From Edaphosphingomonas laterariae (GTDB lineage Bacteria > Pseudomonadota > Alphaproteobacteria > Sphingomonadales > Sphingomonadaceae), in NCBI RefSeq assembly GCF_900188165.1, contig NZ_FZOS01000001.1:62001-126000 (forward strand): 64,000 nt of DNA, read 5' to 3'. The notes under the pieces were generated by a model that saw only the letters and a program-made list of their open reading frames with translations, did no database searches and was not told where the DNA came from. The translations under genes and the position numbers were made by a program. This document shows, in pieces, positions 8,590 to 16,873 of this stretch (positions are counted from its first letter, which is position 1; each line of letters opens with the position of its first letter).

Positions 8590-9912
8590 TCACCGCGCGA
8601 TAACACCAGTTAGGCTATTCGGGGCGGCAGCGACGATGTCGACTTCCACCATCTCGCCGATTGCGGGTCCATCCTCGACAATCACCGATTGAAGCCAGGG
8701 GGATTTGCCGATCCGCTGGCCCGGCTTCTTGCCATTGCGCTCGATCAGAACGCTCATCCGCGCGTTCAATTTCGTGCGGTTGAACGCATATTGCTGGTCG
8801 TTCAGCAGCGCCTGGAGCCGTTGCAGGCGATCGTCCATCACGGCCGCGGCGATCTGATCGTCCATCGCGGCCGCCGGGGTGCCGGGACGCGGCGAATATT
8901 TGAAGGAGAAGGCCTGAGCGTGTTCGACGCGCTCGATCAACGCCAGCGTCGCCGCGAAATCCGCCTCGGTTTCACCCGGAAAGCCGACGATGAAGTCGCC
9001 CGAAATGGCGATATCCGGCCGCGCTTCACGCACCCGGTCGATGACCCGCAAATAGCTTTCCACGGTGTGGCTGCGGTTCATCGCCTTGAGAATGCGATCG
9101 CTGCCCGCCTGAACCGGCAGATGGAGGAAGGGCATGAGCGACCCGACATCCTTATGTGCGTTGATCAGATCATCGCGCATGTCATTGGGATGGCTGGTTG
9201 TATAGCGGATGCGTTCCAGCCCGGGCAGCTTGTCCAGCACCCGGATCAATCCGCCAAGGCCCTGTGTGCGGCCGGCTTCATCCTCGCCTTCCCACGCATT
9301 CACATTCTGGCCGAGCAGGGTGATTTCGCGGGCACCGGCATCCAGCAGCGCCTTCGCTTCATCCATCACGGCCGCCCATGGCCGCGAAACCTCGGCACCG
9401 CGCGTATAGGGCACCACGCAATAGGTGCAGAATTTGTCGCAGCCTTCCTGCACGGTCAGGAACGCCGTCGGGCCCTGACGCCGCCGGGCCGGCAGGGCGC
9501 CGAATTTCGATTCTGCCGGCATGTCCGTGTCGACTGCCTTGGCCTTGCCTTCGCGCGCTTCGCGAACGAGATCGGGCAGCCGGTGATAGGCTTGCGGGCC
9601 GACGACGATATCGACGCTCGGCGCGCGACGGGGAATCTCCGCGCCTTCGGCCTGCGCGACGCATCCCGCCACGGCGATCATCGGCGTGCTGCCGTCCTCG
9701 CGGCGCAGGCGGCCGATATCGGAATAGACCTTTTCTGCAGCCTTTTCACGGATGTGGCAGGTGTTCAGCACGACGAGATCGGCATCGTCCGCGCCGGCGG
9801 CCGCGCTCAACCCTTCGGCCTCGAGCAGTTCGGTCATGCGCGCGCCGTCATAGACGTTCATCTGGCAGCCGAACGACTTGACGTGGAAGGTGCGGGGCAG
9901 GGGCTTGTTCAT
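8590..9912 (-). CDS. miaB: tRNA-2-methylthio-N6-dimethylallyladenosine synthase
   Basis: The 440-residue radical SAM enzyme methylthiolates i6A37 in tRNAs. The N-terminal UPF0004 domain holds the three auxiliary-cluster cysteines C16, C52 and C84. The radical SAM motif CDKFCTYC gives C158, C162 and C165. A C-terminal TRAM domain follows ('[20 protein letters not shown]'). The start overlaps the plsC stop by four bases. It sits in the conserved fur-(plsC)-miaB-phoH-ybeY-corC arrangement of alphaproteobacteria. Identification is secure. Confidence 0.97.
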   Translation of the reverse strand: MNKPLPRTFHVKSFGCQMNVYDGARMTELLEAEGLSAAAGADDADLVVLNTCHIREKAAEKVYSDIGRLRREDGSTPMIAVAGCVAQAEGAEIPRRAPSVDIVVGPQAYHRLPDLVREAREGKAKAVDTDMPAESKFGALPARRRQGPTAFLTVQEGCDKFCTYCVVPYTRGAEVSRPWAAVMDEAKALLDAGAREITLLGQNVNAWEGEDEAGRTQGLGGLIRVLDKLPGLERIRYTTSHPNDMRDDLINAHKDVGSLMPFLHLPVQAGSDRILKAMNRSHTVESYLRVIDRVREARPDIAISGDFIVGFPGETEADFAATLALIERVEHAQAFSFKYSPRPGTPAAAMDDQIAAAVMDDRLQRLQALLNDQQYAFNRTKLNARMSVLIERNGKKPGQRIGKSPWLQSVIVEDGPAIGEMVEVDIVAAAPNSLTGVIAR

Positions 9913-10655
9913 GGCGCGGCGCTATAGACCAAGGCGCCGCTTTCCAAAAGCGCCGCCTCGATCTCCGCGCGCGCGGTGGCGGCGACGGCCTTGCGCCCGC
10001 GTGACACGTCGATCGGCTCAAGGAAGCGAAGGGTTACGGGAATTCGGCCCGGCGCGTCGAGAATCCGCTTCGCGTTCGCGCCGGCGCCCTCGCCGTTCGT
10101 CCATGCAAGCCGGGACATGGCAGGACCATAATCGATCGCGATCGGCTGGACGACGATATCGGCCGGCGCACGATCCAGCGAGGCGAACAGGGAGGCGCGA
10201 AAGGGCAGCAATGTCAGGCCGTCGCCCGTCGTCCCTTCCGGAAACAGCACGGCCGGCCGGCCGGAAGCCAGCGCAGTGCCAAGCGCGTCGGCCTGCCCGC
10301 GCACGGCTGCGCGGTCACTACGGCTGATGAAGATCGTGCCGCCGATGCGCGCCAGCCAGCCGACGACCGGCCAACCAGCCACGTCATCCTTCGACACGAA
10401 CGCCGCGCCCGTGCTGCCGCCGAGCGCCAGAATGTCGAGCCAGGAAATATGGTTTGCGACGTAGAGCACGTGGCTGCGAACGGGCGTGCCCTCGACCCGG
10501 ACATCGAGGCCGAAGGATCGTCCTGTCAGCCCCATGAAACGGCCGACCCAAGGGGAAGGGCGACGGCTGACCAGACGATGCAGGCCGTGCCCCGGCAGGC
10601 TGACGCCCAGGGCGGCGGCAGCGAGCGCGACACGGCGGTGCAGGCGGAACGGCAT
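9909..10655 (-). CDS. plsC: Lysophospholipid acyltransferase (PlsC family)
   Basis: The 248-residue acyltransferase probably acylates 1-acylglycerol-3-phosphate or a related lysolipid at the inner membrane. The NHISWLD block supplies the catalytic H(X4)D pair (His69, Asp74), and FPEGTT at 138-143 is the substrate-binding motif. The N-terminus is amphipathic ([12 protein letters not shown]-like) and could anchor the protein. It lies between fur (18-base gap) and miaB (ATGA overlap), so it is a member of that unit. Several PlsC paralogues usually exist in such genomes, so the exact substrate is uncertain. Confidence 0.88.
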   Translation of the reverse strand: MPFRLHRRVALAAAALGVSLPGHGLHRLVSRRPSPWVGRFMGLTGRSFGLDVRVEGTPVRSHVLYVANHISWLDILALGGSTGAAFVSKDDVAGWPVVGWLARIGGTIFISRSDRAAVRGQADALGTALASGRPAVLFPEGTTGDGLTLLPFRASLFASLDRAPADIVVQPIAIDYGPAMSRLAWTNGEGAGANAKRILDAPGRIPVTLRFLEPIDVSRGRKAVAATARAEIEAALLESGALVYSAAP

Positions 10656-10673
10656 CCGCGGGCGTTGGCGGCG

Positions 10674-11096
10674 TTAGCCCTGGCGCTCCAGTGAAACGCC
10701 GTAAAGCTCCATCCGGTGATCGACGAGACGGAAGCCGAGCTTGGCAGCGATCTTGCGCTGAAGCTCCTCCAGTTCCGGGTCGACGAATTCGATCACCTTC
10801 CCGGTTTCGACATCGATCAGATGGTCATGGTGGGTTTCCGCGGCCGCTTCGTAACGAGCGCGACCATCGCCGAAATCGTGGCGTTCCAGAATGCCGGCCT
10901 CTTCGAACAGGCGGACGGTGCGGTACACCGTCGCGATCGAGATGCCCGGATCGATGGCCGAGGCCCTGGCGTGCAGCGCCTCCACGTCGGGATGGTCCTC
11001 GGCTTCCGAAAGCACGCGTGCGATCACGCGCCGCTGTTCGGTGATGCGGAGGCCCTTTTCAGCGCAAAGCGCTTCGACGTCGATCTTCCGCGTCAT
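10674..11096 (-). CDS. fur: Fur-family transcriptional regulator
   Basis: The 140-residue protein has the winged helix of Fur ('ALCAEKGLRITEQRRVIARVL', 'ISIATVYRTVRLFEEAGILER') and the metal motif HHDHLIDVETGKVIEF. The CXXC pair found after the HHDH motif in E. coli Fur is missing; Asp and Thr stand in its place. That is normal for alphaproteobacterial Fur/Mur-type proteins, which can answer manganese as well as iron. The position next to miaB-phoH-ybeY and downstream of mucR, rimI and tsaB is the usual alphaproteobacterial one. Whether it senses iron or manganese here cannot be read from sequence. Confidence 0.92.
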   Translation of the reverse strand: MTRKIDVEALCAEKGLRITEQRRVIARVLSEAEDHPDVEALHARASAIDPGISIATVYRTVRLFEEAGILERHDFGDGRARYEAAAETHHDHLIDVETGKVIEFVDPELEELQRKIAAKLGFRLVDHRMELYGVSLERQG

Positions 11097-11204
11097 GATT
11101 CCTCTTGGATCTTCGTGGCGCCCGCACAGGCCGGCGCGATGAGTTTACAACTAGACATTATTACGCCGTGGGGGAAGGGCAAGGGTGCCGGGGCGATATT
11201 CCCT

Positions 11205-11247
11205 GCCAAAACAGAACGGCCGGGATGGACCATGTCCGCCCCGGCCG
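11205..11247 (-). terminator. Intrinsic terminator downstream of mucR
   Basis: Read on the minus strand, a long hairpin (outer arms CGGCCGGG / CCCGGCCG with an inner GGAC/GTCC extension around a CAT loop) is followed by a T-rich TTCTGTTTT. It begins 22 bases after the mucR stop. It should separate mucR from fur, so fur probably has its own promoter in 11097-11200, where an AT-rich patch occurs around 11140-11165. Confidence 0.7.
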
Positions 11248-11268
11248 CTTTCCCCGCAATGGCGTCGA

Positions 11269-11682
11269 TCAACGCTTGCGGCGCTTGGTGCCGAGGCCGA
11301 TCTTCTTGGCAAGCGAACGGCGCTGTTCGGCGTAGTTGGGCGCGACCATCGGATAGTCGGCCGGCAGATTCCACTTCGCCCGATACTGTTCCGGCGTCAT
11401 CTGATAATGCGTCATCAGGTGGCGCTTGAGCATCTTCAGCTTTTTGCCGTCTTCGAGGCAGACGATATAGTCCGGCTTCACCGAAGCGCGCACAGAAACC
11501 GCCGGCTCCTGCTTGATCTCGGGCTCGGCCGTTTCGCCGCCCAGAACGGAAAGCGCGTTGTGGACGTTCTGAATCAGCACCGGAAGGTCTGACACGGCAA
11601 CGCTGTTATTGCTGACGTGAGCCGAAACGATGTCGGCGGTAAGCGTGATCAATGTCTCGGCGAGACCATTGTCTTCGTTCAT
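11269..11682 (-). CDS. mucR: MucR/Ros-family transcriptional regulator
   Basis: The MucR/Ros family are alphaproteobacterial DNA-binding proteins with a single prokaryotic zinc finger and H-NS-like oligomerisation. The N-terminal part '[34 protein letters not shown]' is the oligomerisation region. The finger shows Cys, Asp two residues later in the CxxD pattern, and the two histidines in '[19 protein letters not shown]'. The C-terminus is strongly basic (GTKRRKR). I prefer the ATG at 11682 (137 residues, AAGGG upstream) because family members start near there; an ATG at 11736 would add 18 poorly conserved residues. The upstream spacer 11737-11793 is AT-rich and likely holds its promoter. Confidence 0.93.
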   Translation of the reverse strand: MNEDNGLAETLITLTADIVSAHVSNNSVAVSDLPVLIQNVHNALSVLGGETAEPEIKQEPAVSVRASVKPDYIVCLEDGKKLKMLKRHLMTHYQMTPEQYRAKWNLPADYPMVAPNYAEQRRSLAKKIGLGTKRRKR

Positions 11683-11793
11683 TTCTGCGGACCCTTGCGT
11701 CGAGGTTGTCAGGCCGATCCCTTTTTCGTCGGCCATTGTCTTTTTATGTCAGATTTCTTGGAAATCTGCAAAAACATTAAAGATGAATATGAT

Positions 11794-12288
11794 TCACTTA
11801 AAGTCGCGGAGCAATGGTTTCGTCAGGCTCAATGCATCGAACAGGCTTCCGTCCCCGCCGCGATAATAATCGCGTCGACGGCCGACCTGATGAAATCCAT
11901 TGCGGTTGTAGAGCTCGATTGCGCAATTTCCTTGCCGGACTTCCAGATGCAGATGACGCACGCCTTTCGCGCGGGCCGTTTCCATGGTGGCGTCGAGAAG
12001 GGACTGGGCGATACCACGGCGGCGATGTTCCGGCACGACGCCGATCAGAAGCAATTCCGCCTCGTCAAGAATCATGCGGGTCAAGGCAAAGCCGGCGGGC
12101 GCGCCATCCCACCACGCGATTATCAACCACACGCCCGGCAGATCGAGAATGCCGAGACATTGTTGGGCGCTCCATGCTTCGCCAAAGACGGGATCGAAGC
12201 TGGCCTCCATCACATCCATCACCGCGCCGATATCGAAGGCGCTGCCTTCGGCGAGCTTCAACGCTTCGGGAAGGGGAGCGGTCGACAT
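11794..12288 (-). CDS. rimI: RimI-like GNAT N-acetyltransferase
   Basis: The 164-residue GNAT protein has the acetyl-CoA loop 'LLLIGVVPEHRRRGIAQSLLDA' and the C-terminal 'AIELYNRNGFHQVGRRRDYY' strand. Its place directly behind tsaB (4-base gap) matches the tsaB-rimI pairing seen in many bacteria, where RimI acetylates the N-terminus of ribosomal protein S18. I chose the ATG at 12288, just after the tsaB stop; the frame is open further upstream through tsaB but without family similarity. Assignment to RimI rather than another GNAT rests mostly on context. Confidence 0.85.
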   Translation of the reverse strand: MSTAPLPEALKLAEGSAFDIGAVMDVMEASFDPVFGEAWSAQQCLGILDLPGVWLIIAWWDGAPAGFALTRMILDEAELLLIGVVPEHRRRGIAQSLLDATMETARAKGVRHLHLEVRQGNCAIELYNRNGFHQVGRRRDYYRGGDGSLFDALSLTKPLLRDFK

Positions 12289-12292
12289 GGTG

Positions 12293-12916
12293 TCAGCCCG
12301 GCGGTCGCGCATCGGGCGCGCGGCCATAGATCGGCGTGGGCGGCAGCGCGATGAGATCGGCTGGCAGGCGGATAAGGTTGGCCGCCCGCGCTTCCGCTGC
12401 GCGCGCTTCGCCCGTGCCCCTGAGCTGGACGACGGCCTCCGCGGCCGAGCCAGCGACAAGATCGTCGGGCAACATCGCCGCCGCAGCTTCGGGCTTCAGC
12501 GATGCAATATCGCCGAGAGGGTGCAACGGTTCGCTTGTAAAACGCTGGACGAAAAGCTCGCCATGGCCGCCGCCAATCGCGACCGAGAGCGTTGCCGGAG
12601 CGGGGGCAATATCGGCGGCGATCAGCGCCAGCGAGGAAAAGCCGGTGACGGGCACGCCCCATCCTAACCCGAGCGCACGCGCCGCCGCCAGCCCCACGCG
12701 CACGCCCGTGAAGCTGCCGGGGCCGCAATCGACCCGTATGGCATCGGCGCGGCCGCCGCCCGGCAATTCGGCAATCATTGGGATCAGCCGTTCGGCATGG
12801 CCACGACCGACAACCTCGTGGATTTCGGCCACGACCACGCCATTCTCGATCAGCGCGACGGAGCAGGCTGCCGTCGCGGTCTCGATCACCAATTCCCTGC
12901 CAAGATATGCCATCAA
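12293..12916 (-). CDS. tsaB: tRNA t6A threonylcarbamoyltransferase complex subunit TsaB
   Basis: The 207-residue ASKHA-fold protein forms, with TsaD and TsaE, the complex that transfers threonylcarbamoyl to A37 of ANN-decoding tRNAs. Diagnostic blocks are 'LVIETATAACSVAL', 'HAERLIPMIAEL' and 'VDCGPGSFTGVRVGLAAARALG'. It is directly followed by rimI and directly preceded by a nitroreductase whose stop touches its start. A tsaC-type gene for the first t6A step is elsewhere in the window (30646-31605). Identification is secure. Confidence 0.94.
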   Translation of the reverse strand: MMAYLGRELVIETATAACSVALIENGVVVAEIHEVVGRGHAERLIPMIAELPGGGRADAIRVDCGPGSFTGVRVGLAAARALGLGWGVPVTGFSSLALIAADIAPAPATLSVAIGGGHGELFVQRFTSEPLHPLGDIASLKPEAAAAMLPDDLVAGSAAEAVVQLRGTGEARAAEARAANLIRLPADLIALPPTPIYGRAPDARPPG

Positions 12917-13507
12917 TCAGATGATCTTGTTGAAATCCTCGAAGCCCGGTCGCGGCGAACGGTCGAAGATCGTCGCGGGATCGCCGTAGCCGAGCGTGCA
13001 GATGAAATTGGACTTCACCTTGGTGCCCGGGAAGAAAGCCGCATCCACCGCATCATTGTCGAAGCCCGACATCGGGCCGGTGTCGAGCCCGAGGGCGCGC
13101 GCCGCCATGATGAAGTAACCGCCCTGAAGCGAGGAGTTGCGGAAGGCGGAGACCTCGATCAGCTTGTCGTTGCCGGCAAACCAGCTGCGCGCATCGGCAT
13201 GCGGGAACAGGCGCGGCAGATGCTCGTAGAATGCGAGGTCCATGCCGATGATCGCGGTGACGGGCGCCTGCAGGATCTTCGGACCATTGGTGCCCGATGC
13301 CAGCCCGGCGAGCTTCTCCTTGGCTTCCTCGCTCACGCACCAGATGATGCGGGCGGGCAGCATATTGGCCGAGGTCGGCCCATATTTCACCAGATCCCAG
13401 ATGGCGTGAAGCTGTTCTTCGCTGACCGGCTTTTCGAGATAGCCATTATAGGTGCGCGCGGTGCGGAAGAGGAGGTCAAGACCCTCCTCCGAAAGCTTGT
13501 CGGCCAT
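12917..13507 (-). CDS. Nitroreductase family protein, RutE/malonic semialdehyde reductase-like
   Basis: The 196-residue flavoprotein matches the RutE/HadB-type nitroreductase branch by length and by 'LFRTARTYNGYLEKPVSEEQLHAIWDLVKYGPTSANMLPARI' and 'ARALGLDTGPMSGFDNDAVDAAFF'. It should bind FMN and use NAD(P)H. RutE reduces malonic semialdehyde in pyrimidine degradation, but no rut genes lie here, so the physiological substrate is open. The ATG at 13507 has GAGGAT 5 bases upstream; a longer frame to 13636 runs into nfuA and is not likely. It abuts tsaB. Confidence 0.87.
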   Translation of the reverse strand: MADKLSEEGLDLLFRTARTYNGYLEKPVSEEQLHAIWDLVKYGPTSANMLPARIIWCVSEEAKEKLAGLASGTNGPKILQAPVTAIIGMDLAFYEHLPRLFPHADARSWFAGNDKLIEVSAFRNSSLQGGYFIMAARALGLDTGPMSGFDNDAVDAAFFPGTKVKSNFICTLGYGDPATIFDRSPRPGFEDFNKII

Positions 13508-13536
13508 CGATGATCCTCTTTTGCTTTGATGTGATT

Positions 13537-14112
13537 TCAGGCGGCGCGGACTTCGGTCACTTCCGGCACATAGTGCTTCAGAAGCGTCTCGATGCCCTGC
13601 TTGAGCGTGGCGGTGGACGAGGGGCAGCCCGAACACGCGCCGTGCATGGCAAGATAGACCGTGCCCTTGTCGAAGCCGCGATAGACGATGTCACCGCCGT
13701 CGCGGGCAACCGCAGGCCGCACGCGGGTTTCGATCAGATCCTTGATCTGTGCCACGATGTCCGCGTCTTCGGGATCTTCGGGGAAGGCGGCATCGTCGGC
13801 CGGAACCATGATGCCCGCGGCCGTGCCAGCGGCAAACAAAGGCGCGCCGCTGGTGAAATGATCGAGCAATACGCCAAGCACCTGCGGCTTGAGATCGCGC
13901 CAATCGACACCCGGCGCCACCGTCACCGACACGAAATCGCGGCCGAAGAACACGCCCGTCACATCGCCAAGGCTGAACAGGGCAGCGGCCAGCGGCGATG
14001 CCTCGGCTTCGTCGGCATCGGCGAAGTCGCGCGTGCCGCCCGACATTACGGTCTGCCCCGGAAGGAACTTCAGCGTCGCCGGATTCGGCGTCAATTCGGT
14101 CTCGATCAACAT
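13537..14112 (-). CDS. nfuA: NifU-like Fe-S cluster carrier protein (Nfu)
   Basis: The 191-residue protein has an N-terminal Nfu_N domain ('ETELTPNPATLKFLPGQTV') and a C-terminal NifU domain with the cluster-binding CSGC motif ('HGACSGCPSSTATLKQGIETLL'). It carries 4Fe-4S clusters to target enzymes; lipoyl synthase and MiaB-type radical SAM proteins are typical clients, and miaB is in the same gene series. ATG codons at 14112 and 14121 are both possible; the first gives the usual MLIETE start. It lies 29 bases upstream of the nitroreductase. Confidence 0.93.
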   Translation of the reverse strand: MLIETELTPNPATLKFLPGQTVMSGGTRDFADADEAEASPLAAALFSLGDVTGVFFGRDFVSVTVAPGVDWRDLKPQVLGVLLDHFTSGAPLFAAGTAAGIMVPADDAAFPEDPEDADIVAQIKDLIETRVRPAVARDGGDIVYRGFDKGTVYLAMHGACSGCPSSTATLKQGIETLLKHYVPEVTEVRAA

Positions 14113-14157
14113 GCCTCGCATTTGGTGCGGAAGCCCGCGCGGATCAAGGGTAAACGA

Positions 14158-15465
14158 TCATCGCCGTTCACGGCTCAGCCGGCTCATCAGGATGGCGGCG
14201 CGTTTGGCCTGGGTCACCATGCTCGGCAGGTCGACGGTTTCGCCCGGCGCATGATCGCCGGTGCTGTAGGGGCCGAGGCCGGCGAGGCCGTCGACATCCT
14301 TGGCGACGAACGAGATATCGCCGGCTCCGCGCTTCAGCGGGTCCAGTTCGGGCATTTCGGCAAAGCCGAGATCGCGGTTCACGCCATTGAGGCTGGCAAG
14401 TATGGCGCGGTTGCCGGCGGTCGGCGCCATCGACGGATAACCTTCGTCAAAGGTGATGCTGGCATCGGTCAACGGGGCGTGGCGGGCAACGATCGCGGTC
14501 ATCTTCTCGCGAACCCGCGCGGTCTGGTCTTCGGAAAGGGTGCGGAAATCGCCTTTGGCGATGGCGATCGCGGGAATGATGTTGGTCTTGCCCGATGCGG
14601 TTGCACGGGCGCCGTCTTCCGCCACGTCGGCATTGGCACCGCCGGCGATCAGGCCGACATTGAAGGTGAGATTGGGTTCGGGCAGTTCCTTGCGGAAGTC
14701 GGTGATGATCCGCGTCAGCTCATAAACTGCGCCATCACCATGCTCCTTGTTGAAGATCAGGCTGGAATGGCCGGTCTTGCCCGTCGCCTTTACCGTCCAG
14801 CTATAGGATGACCGCCGGGCAATCGAGCCCATGTCACGCCCCTGATCGCGGACCAGTCCTTCAAAATCGAGTGCTACATCCGCCCGCTTGCCGGCGGCGA
14901 CAAGGTCGGCACGGGCGATCTCCACAGGGCTTCCGGTTTCCTCCTCGTCCCCCGTCAGCACGATTTCGATATCGGCGGCCTTGAGCGTGCCTGCCGCCTG
15001 CATGGCGCGGAGCGCGGCGAGCATCACGACCATCCCGCCCTTGTCATCGCCGACGCCCGGCCCCTCTGCCTTGTCGCCCTTGCGGGTGAAGGTCTGGAAT
15101 GGGGAATGCGGCTCGAACACGGTGTCGAGATGGCCGATCAGCAGCAGCCGCTTGCCCTTGCCGTTCCCCTGATGGGTGGCAACGATATGGCCCGCGCGGC
15201 CAGCCGCCTCCATCGGCACCCATTTGACGGCAAATCCCAGCGGTTCGAGCTCGGCGCGCATCATGCGGCCAACCTGTTCGACACCCTTCAGGTTCATGCT
15301 GCCCGAATTGACGTTCACCAGCCGCTCCAGCAGCGCGATTGAACGTTCCTGCTCGGCCTCCACCGTGGCCGCCATCGTGGTTTCAGGGCCGGATAATTGG
15401 GCCAGTGCGGGAAGGGGAGAGGCGGCGGCAACAAGCAAGGCGCAGATCAGCGGACGGTGCGACAT
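14158..15465 (-). CDS. Exported M20 metallopeptidase (glutamate carboxypeptidase type)
   Basis: The 435-residue protein starts with a Sec signal peptide (LICALLVAAASPLPALAQ, cleavage after ALA near residue 22). Zinc-site motifs of the M20 family are clear: 'LLLIGHLDTVFEP' (His, Asp), 'GPGVGDDKGGM' (bridging Asp), 'LTGDEEETGSP' (catalytic Glu and ligand) and a late 'STGDHAPGETVDL' histidine. It is most like periplasmic CpgA/glutamate carboxypeptidases that remove C-terminal glutamate from folates or peptides. ATG 15465 has AGGA 8 bases upstream; the open frame extends further but lacks a signal sequence start. It lies 67 bases downstream of a zinc-protease gene. Confidence 0.88.
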   Translation of the reverse strand: MSHRPLICALLVAAASPLPALAQLSGPETTMAATVEAEQERSIALLERLVNVNSGSMNLKGVEQVGRMMRAELEPLGFAVKWVPMEAAGRAGHIVATHQGNGKGKRLLLIGHLDTVFEPHSPFQTFTRKGDKAEGPGVGDDKGGMVVMLAALRAMQAAGTLKAADIEIVLTGDEEETGSPVEIARADLVAAGKRADVALDFEGLVRDQGRDMGSIARRSSYSWTVKATGKTGHSSLIFNKEHGDGAVYELTRIITDFRKELPEPNLTFNVGLIAGGANADVAEDGARATASGKTNIIPAIAIAKGDFRTLSEDQTARVREKMTAIVARHAPLTDASITFDEGYPSMAPTAGNRAILASLNGVNRDLGFAEMPELDPLKRGAGDISFVAKDVDGLAGLGPYSTGDHAPGETVDLPSMVTQAKRAAILMSRLSRERR

Positions 15466-15532
15466 CGAAGGTTCCTGTTGGAATGGCCGTGTCAGGCATA
15501 CAGGCCGGCGGCGGCTGGACAAGCCATGGCCG

Positions 15533-16498
15533 TCAACCTTTCAGCAGTCGATCGATCGATGCCTTGACCACGCCGGCCTGTTGGTCGGCCGGCAATCGGG
15601 CGAGTGCCGGCAGCGTGCTGCCCCGCTCAAGCAATTCGCCCACGACCAGCCAGGCGCCGATATAGGCTTCCCGTTCGCGTCCAGTGGCGCCATCGCCCAT
15701 GGTGAAGCGAAAGAGTGTATCGCCGTCCCGCGCATCGATTGAGGCACGAAGCGCGCGGAGAATGGCATCGCGGCGGGCGATTGCGGCATCGAACCAGGGC
15801 TGGTCGCCGACATAGCGCGCGTCGGGCAGGCCAGGCTTCAAGGCCTGCACCGCGCGCATGGCCAGCCCTTCCTCAAATATCAGCCGGCCAAGCGAACGTT
15901 CATATCCGGGCGGCAATTTCCCCACGATCATGTGGATGGCATGCGTCATCTCGTGCGGCAGCAGGATGGCGCGGGTCGCCTCGTCCATTTCGATTGGCAT
16001 CGCGACCATCGGGCCGTCATCAGTGCCGGCGGTGAACGCGTTGGTTTCGAACCCGCCGACATAGGCGACCAGATCGATACGCAGCGGCCTCGGTGCCTGC
16101 AGCAGATCGGCTATGTCGCGCGCCGCCTCCAGCGCCGCGGGGCGGAGCGCCTTGGCTCCCTGGCGAATGATCGGCAGGGCATCGACATAGCGGGGCCAGG
16201 CTTCGTCAAGCAGCTTGCGGGCGATGGCGTCGCCCTGTGGCGTCGGCGGCACCGCAGCGAACCCATAGCGATCCTTCCAGATGCGAAAGCGCTCATCGGG
16301 GTGCTTGTCCTGCGCGGCTGCATAGAAATCGAGGAAGCGGGTGGACAGGTCGCGCACATTCACGGTGACGCCGTGGTCACTCTCCACGGCGGGCGTGATC
16401 GGCAATTTTTCGGCAAGCGCGGGGGCTGACGCGGCAGCGGCCAGCAGGCCGCCCATCATCGAACGGCGGCTAAGCAAGTGGGCAGGGGGCACGAACAT
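15533..16498 (-). CDS. Tat-exported putative zinc metalloprotease
   Basis: The 321-residue protein has a twin-arginine-type leader (LSRRSMMGGLLAAAASAPALA, cleavage near residue 29). Its mature part contains one gluzincin motif, HEMTH at 182-186, with a Glu at 209-210 (FEEGLAM) as probable third ligand, as in DUF2268-like predicted Zn proteases. I do not recognise a named family member. It precedes the exported M20 peptidase on the same strand, so the pair may act together on extracytoplasmic peptides. The Tat leader suggests folding before export, compatible with a metal enzyme. Confidence 0.75.
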   Translation of the reverse strand: MFVPPAHLLSRRSMMGGLLAAAASAPALAEKLPITPAVESDHGVTVNVRDLSTRFLDFYAAAQDKHPDERFRIWKDRYGFAAVPPTPQGDAIARKLLDEAWPRYVDALPIIRQGAKALRPAALEAARDIADLLQAPRPLRIDLVAYVGGFETNAFTAGTDDGPMVAMPIEMDEATRAILLPHEMTHAIHMIVGKLPPGYERSLGRLIFEEGLAMRAVQALKPGLPDARYVGDQPWFDAAIARRDAILRALRASIDARDGDTLFRFTMGDGATGREREAYIGAWLVVGELLERGSTLPALARLPADQQAGVVKASIDRLLKG

Positions 16499-16873
16499 CC
16501 TCTCCTCGGGGCTGTCCTACATATGAGGTTCGATGTTAGCTCTGCGATGAATGGAATTGATTTTCATGAAATTTGTGTCGCCATGGGAAGGGCCGGCAAT
16601 TGTCGATGGCAAGCCTCAACTTCCTCAACTTACGTCCCGGGCATTCACGGATCACTTGCGTTTCAGCGGGGTTTTTCCTATGTGCGGCGCAGCGTCGATG
16701 CAGGCCAGCCCTGCGTCCGGACTGGAGCAGCGTGATCTCCTGCCGCTTCCAAATGGCAGGCCGGCTCCCTCCCTCGAGACGCTTTTGCCTAGGGCTTCCC
16801 TTTTCACGCGGGTCGTCATGAGAACCCGCTTGCCGCCTGCGCGCGCCGATTGCGCCGTGGGCGCGGGCCGCAT
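16499..16873 (+). other. 375-base leader/spacer before the helicase gene
   Basis: The stretch lies between the divergent metalloprotease and helicase starts. It is less GC-rich at its left end, around 16520-16700, than the flanking genes. A short inverted repeat GCGGGT / ACCCGC with a 10-base spacer sits around 16808-16832. No reading frame here looks like a protein. It may be a long 5' leader of the helicase mRNA, as is frequent for cold-inducible DEAD-box genes, but no cold-shock element could be identified by eye. Confidence 0.4.
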
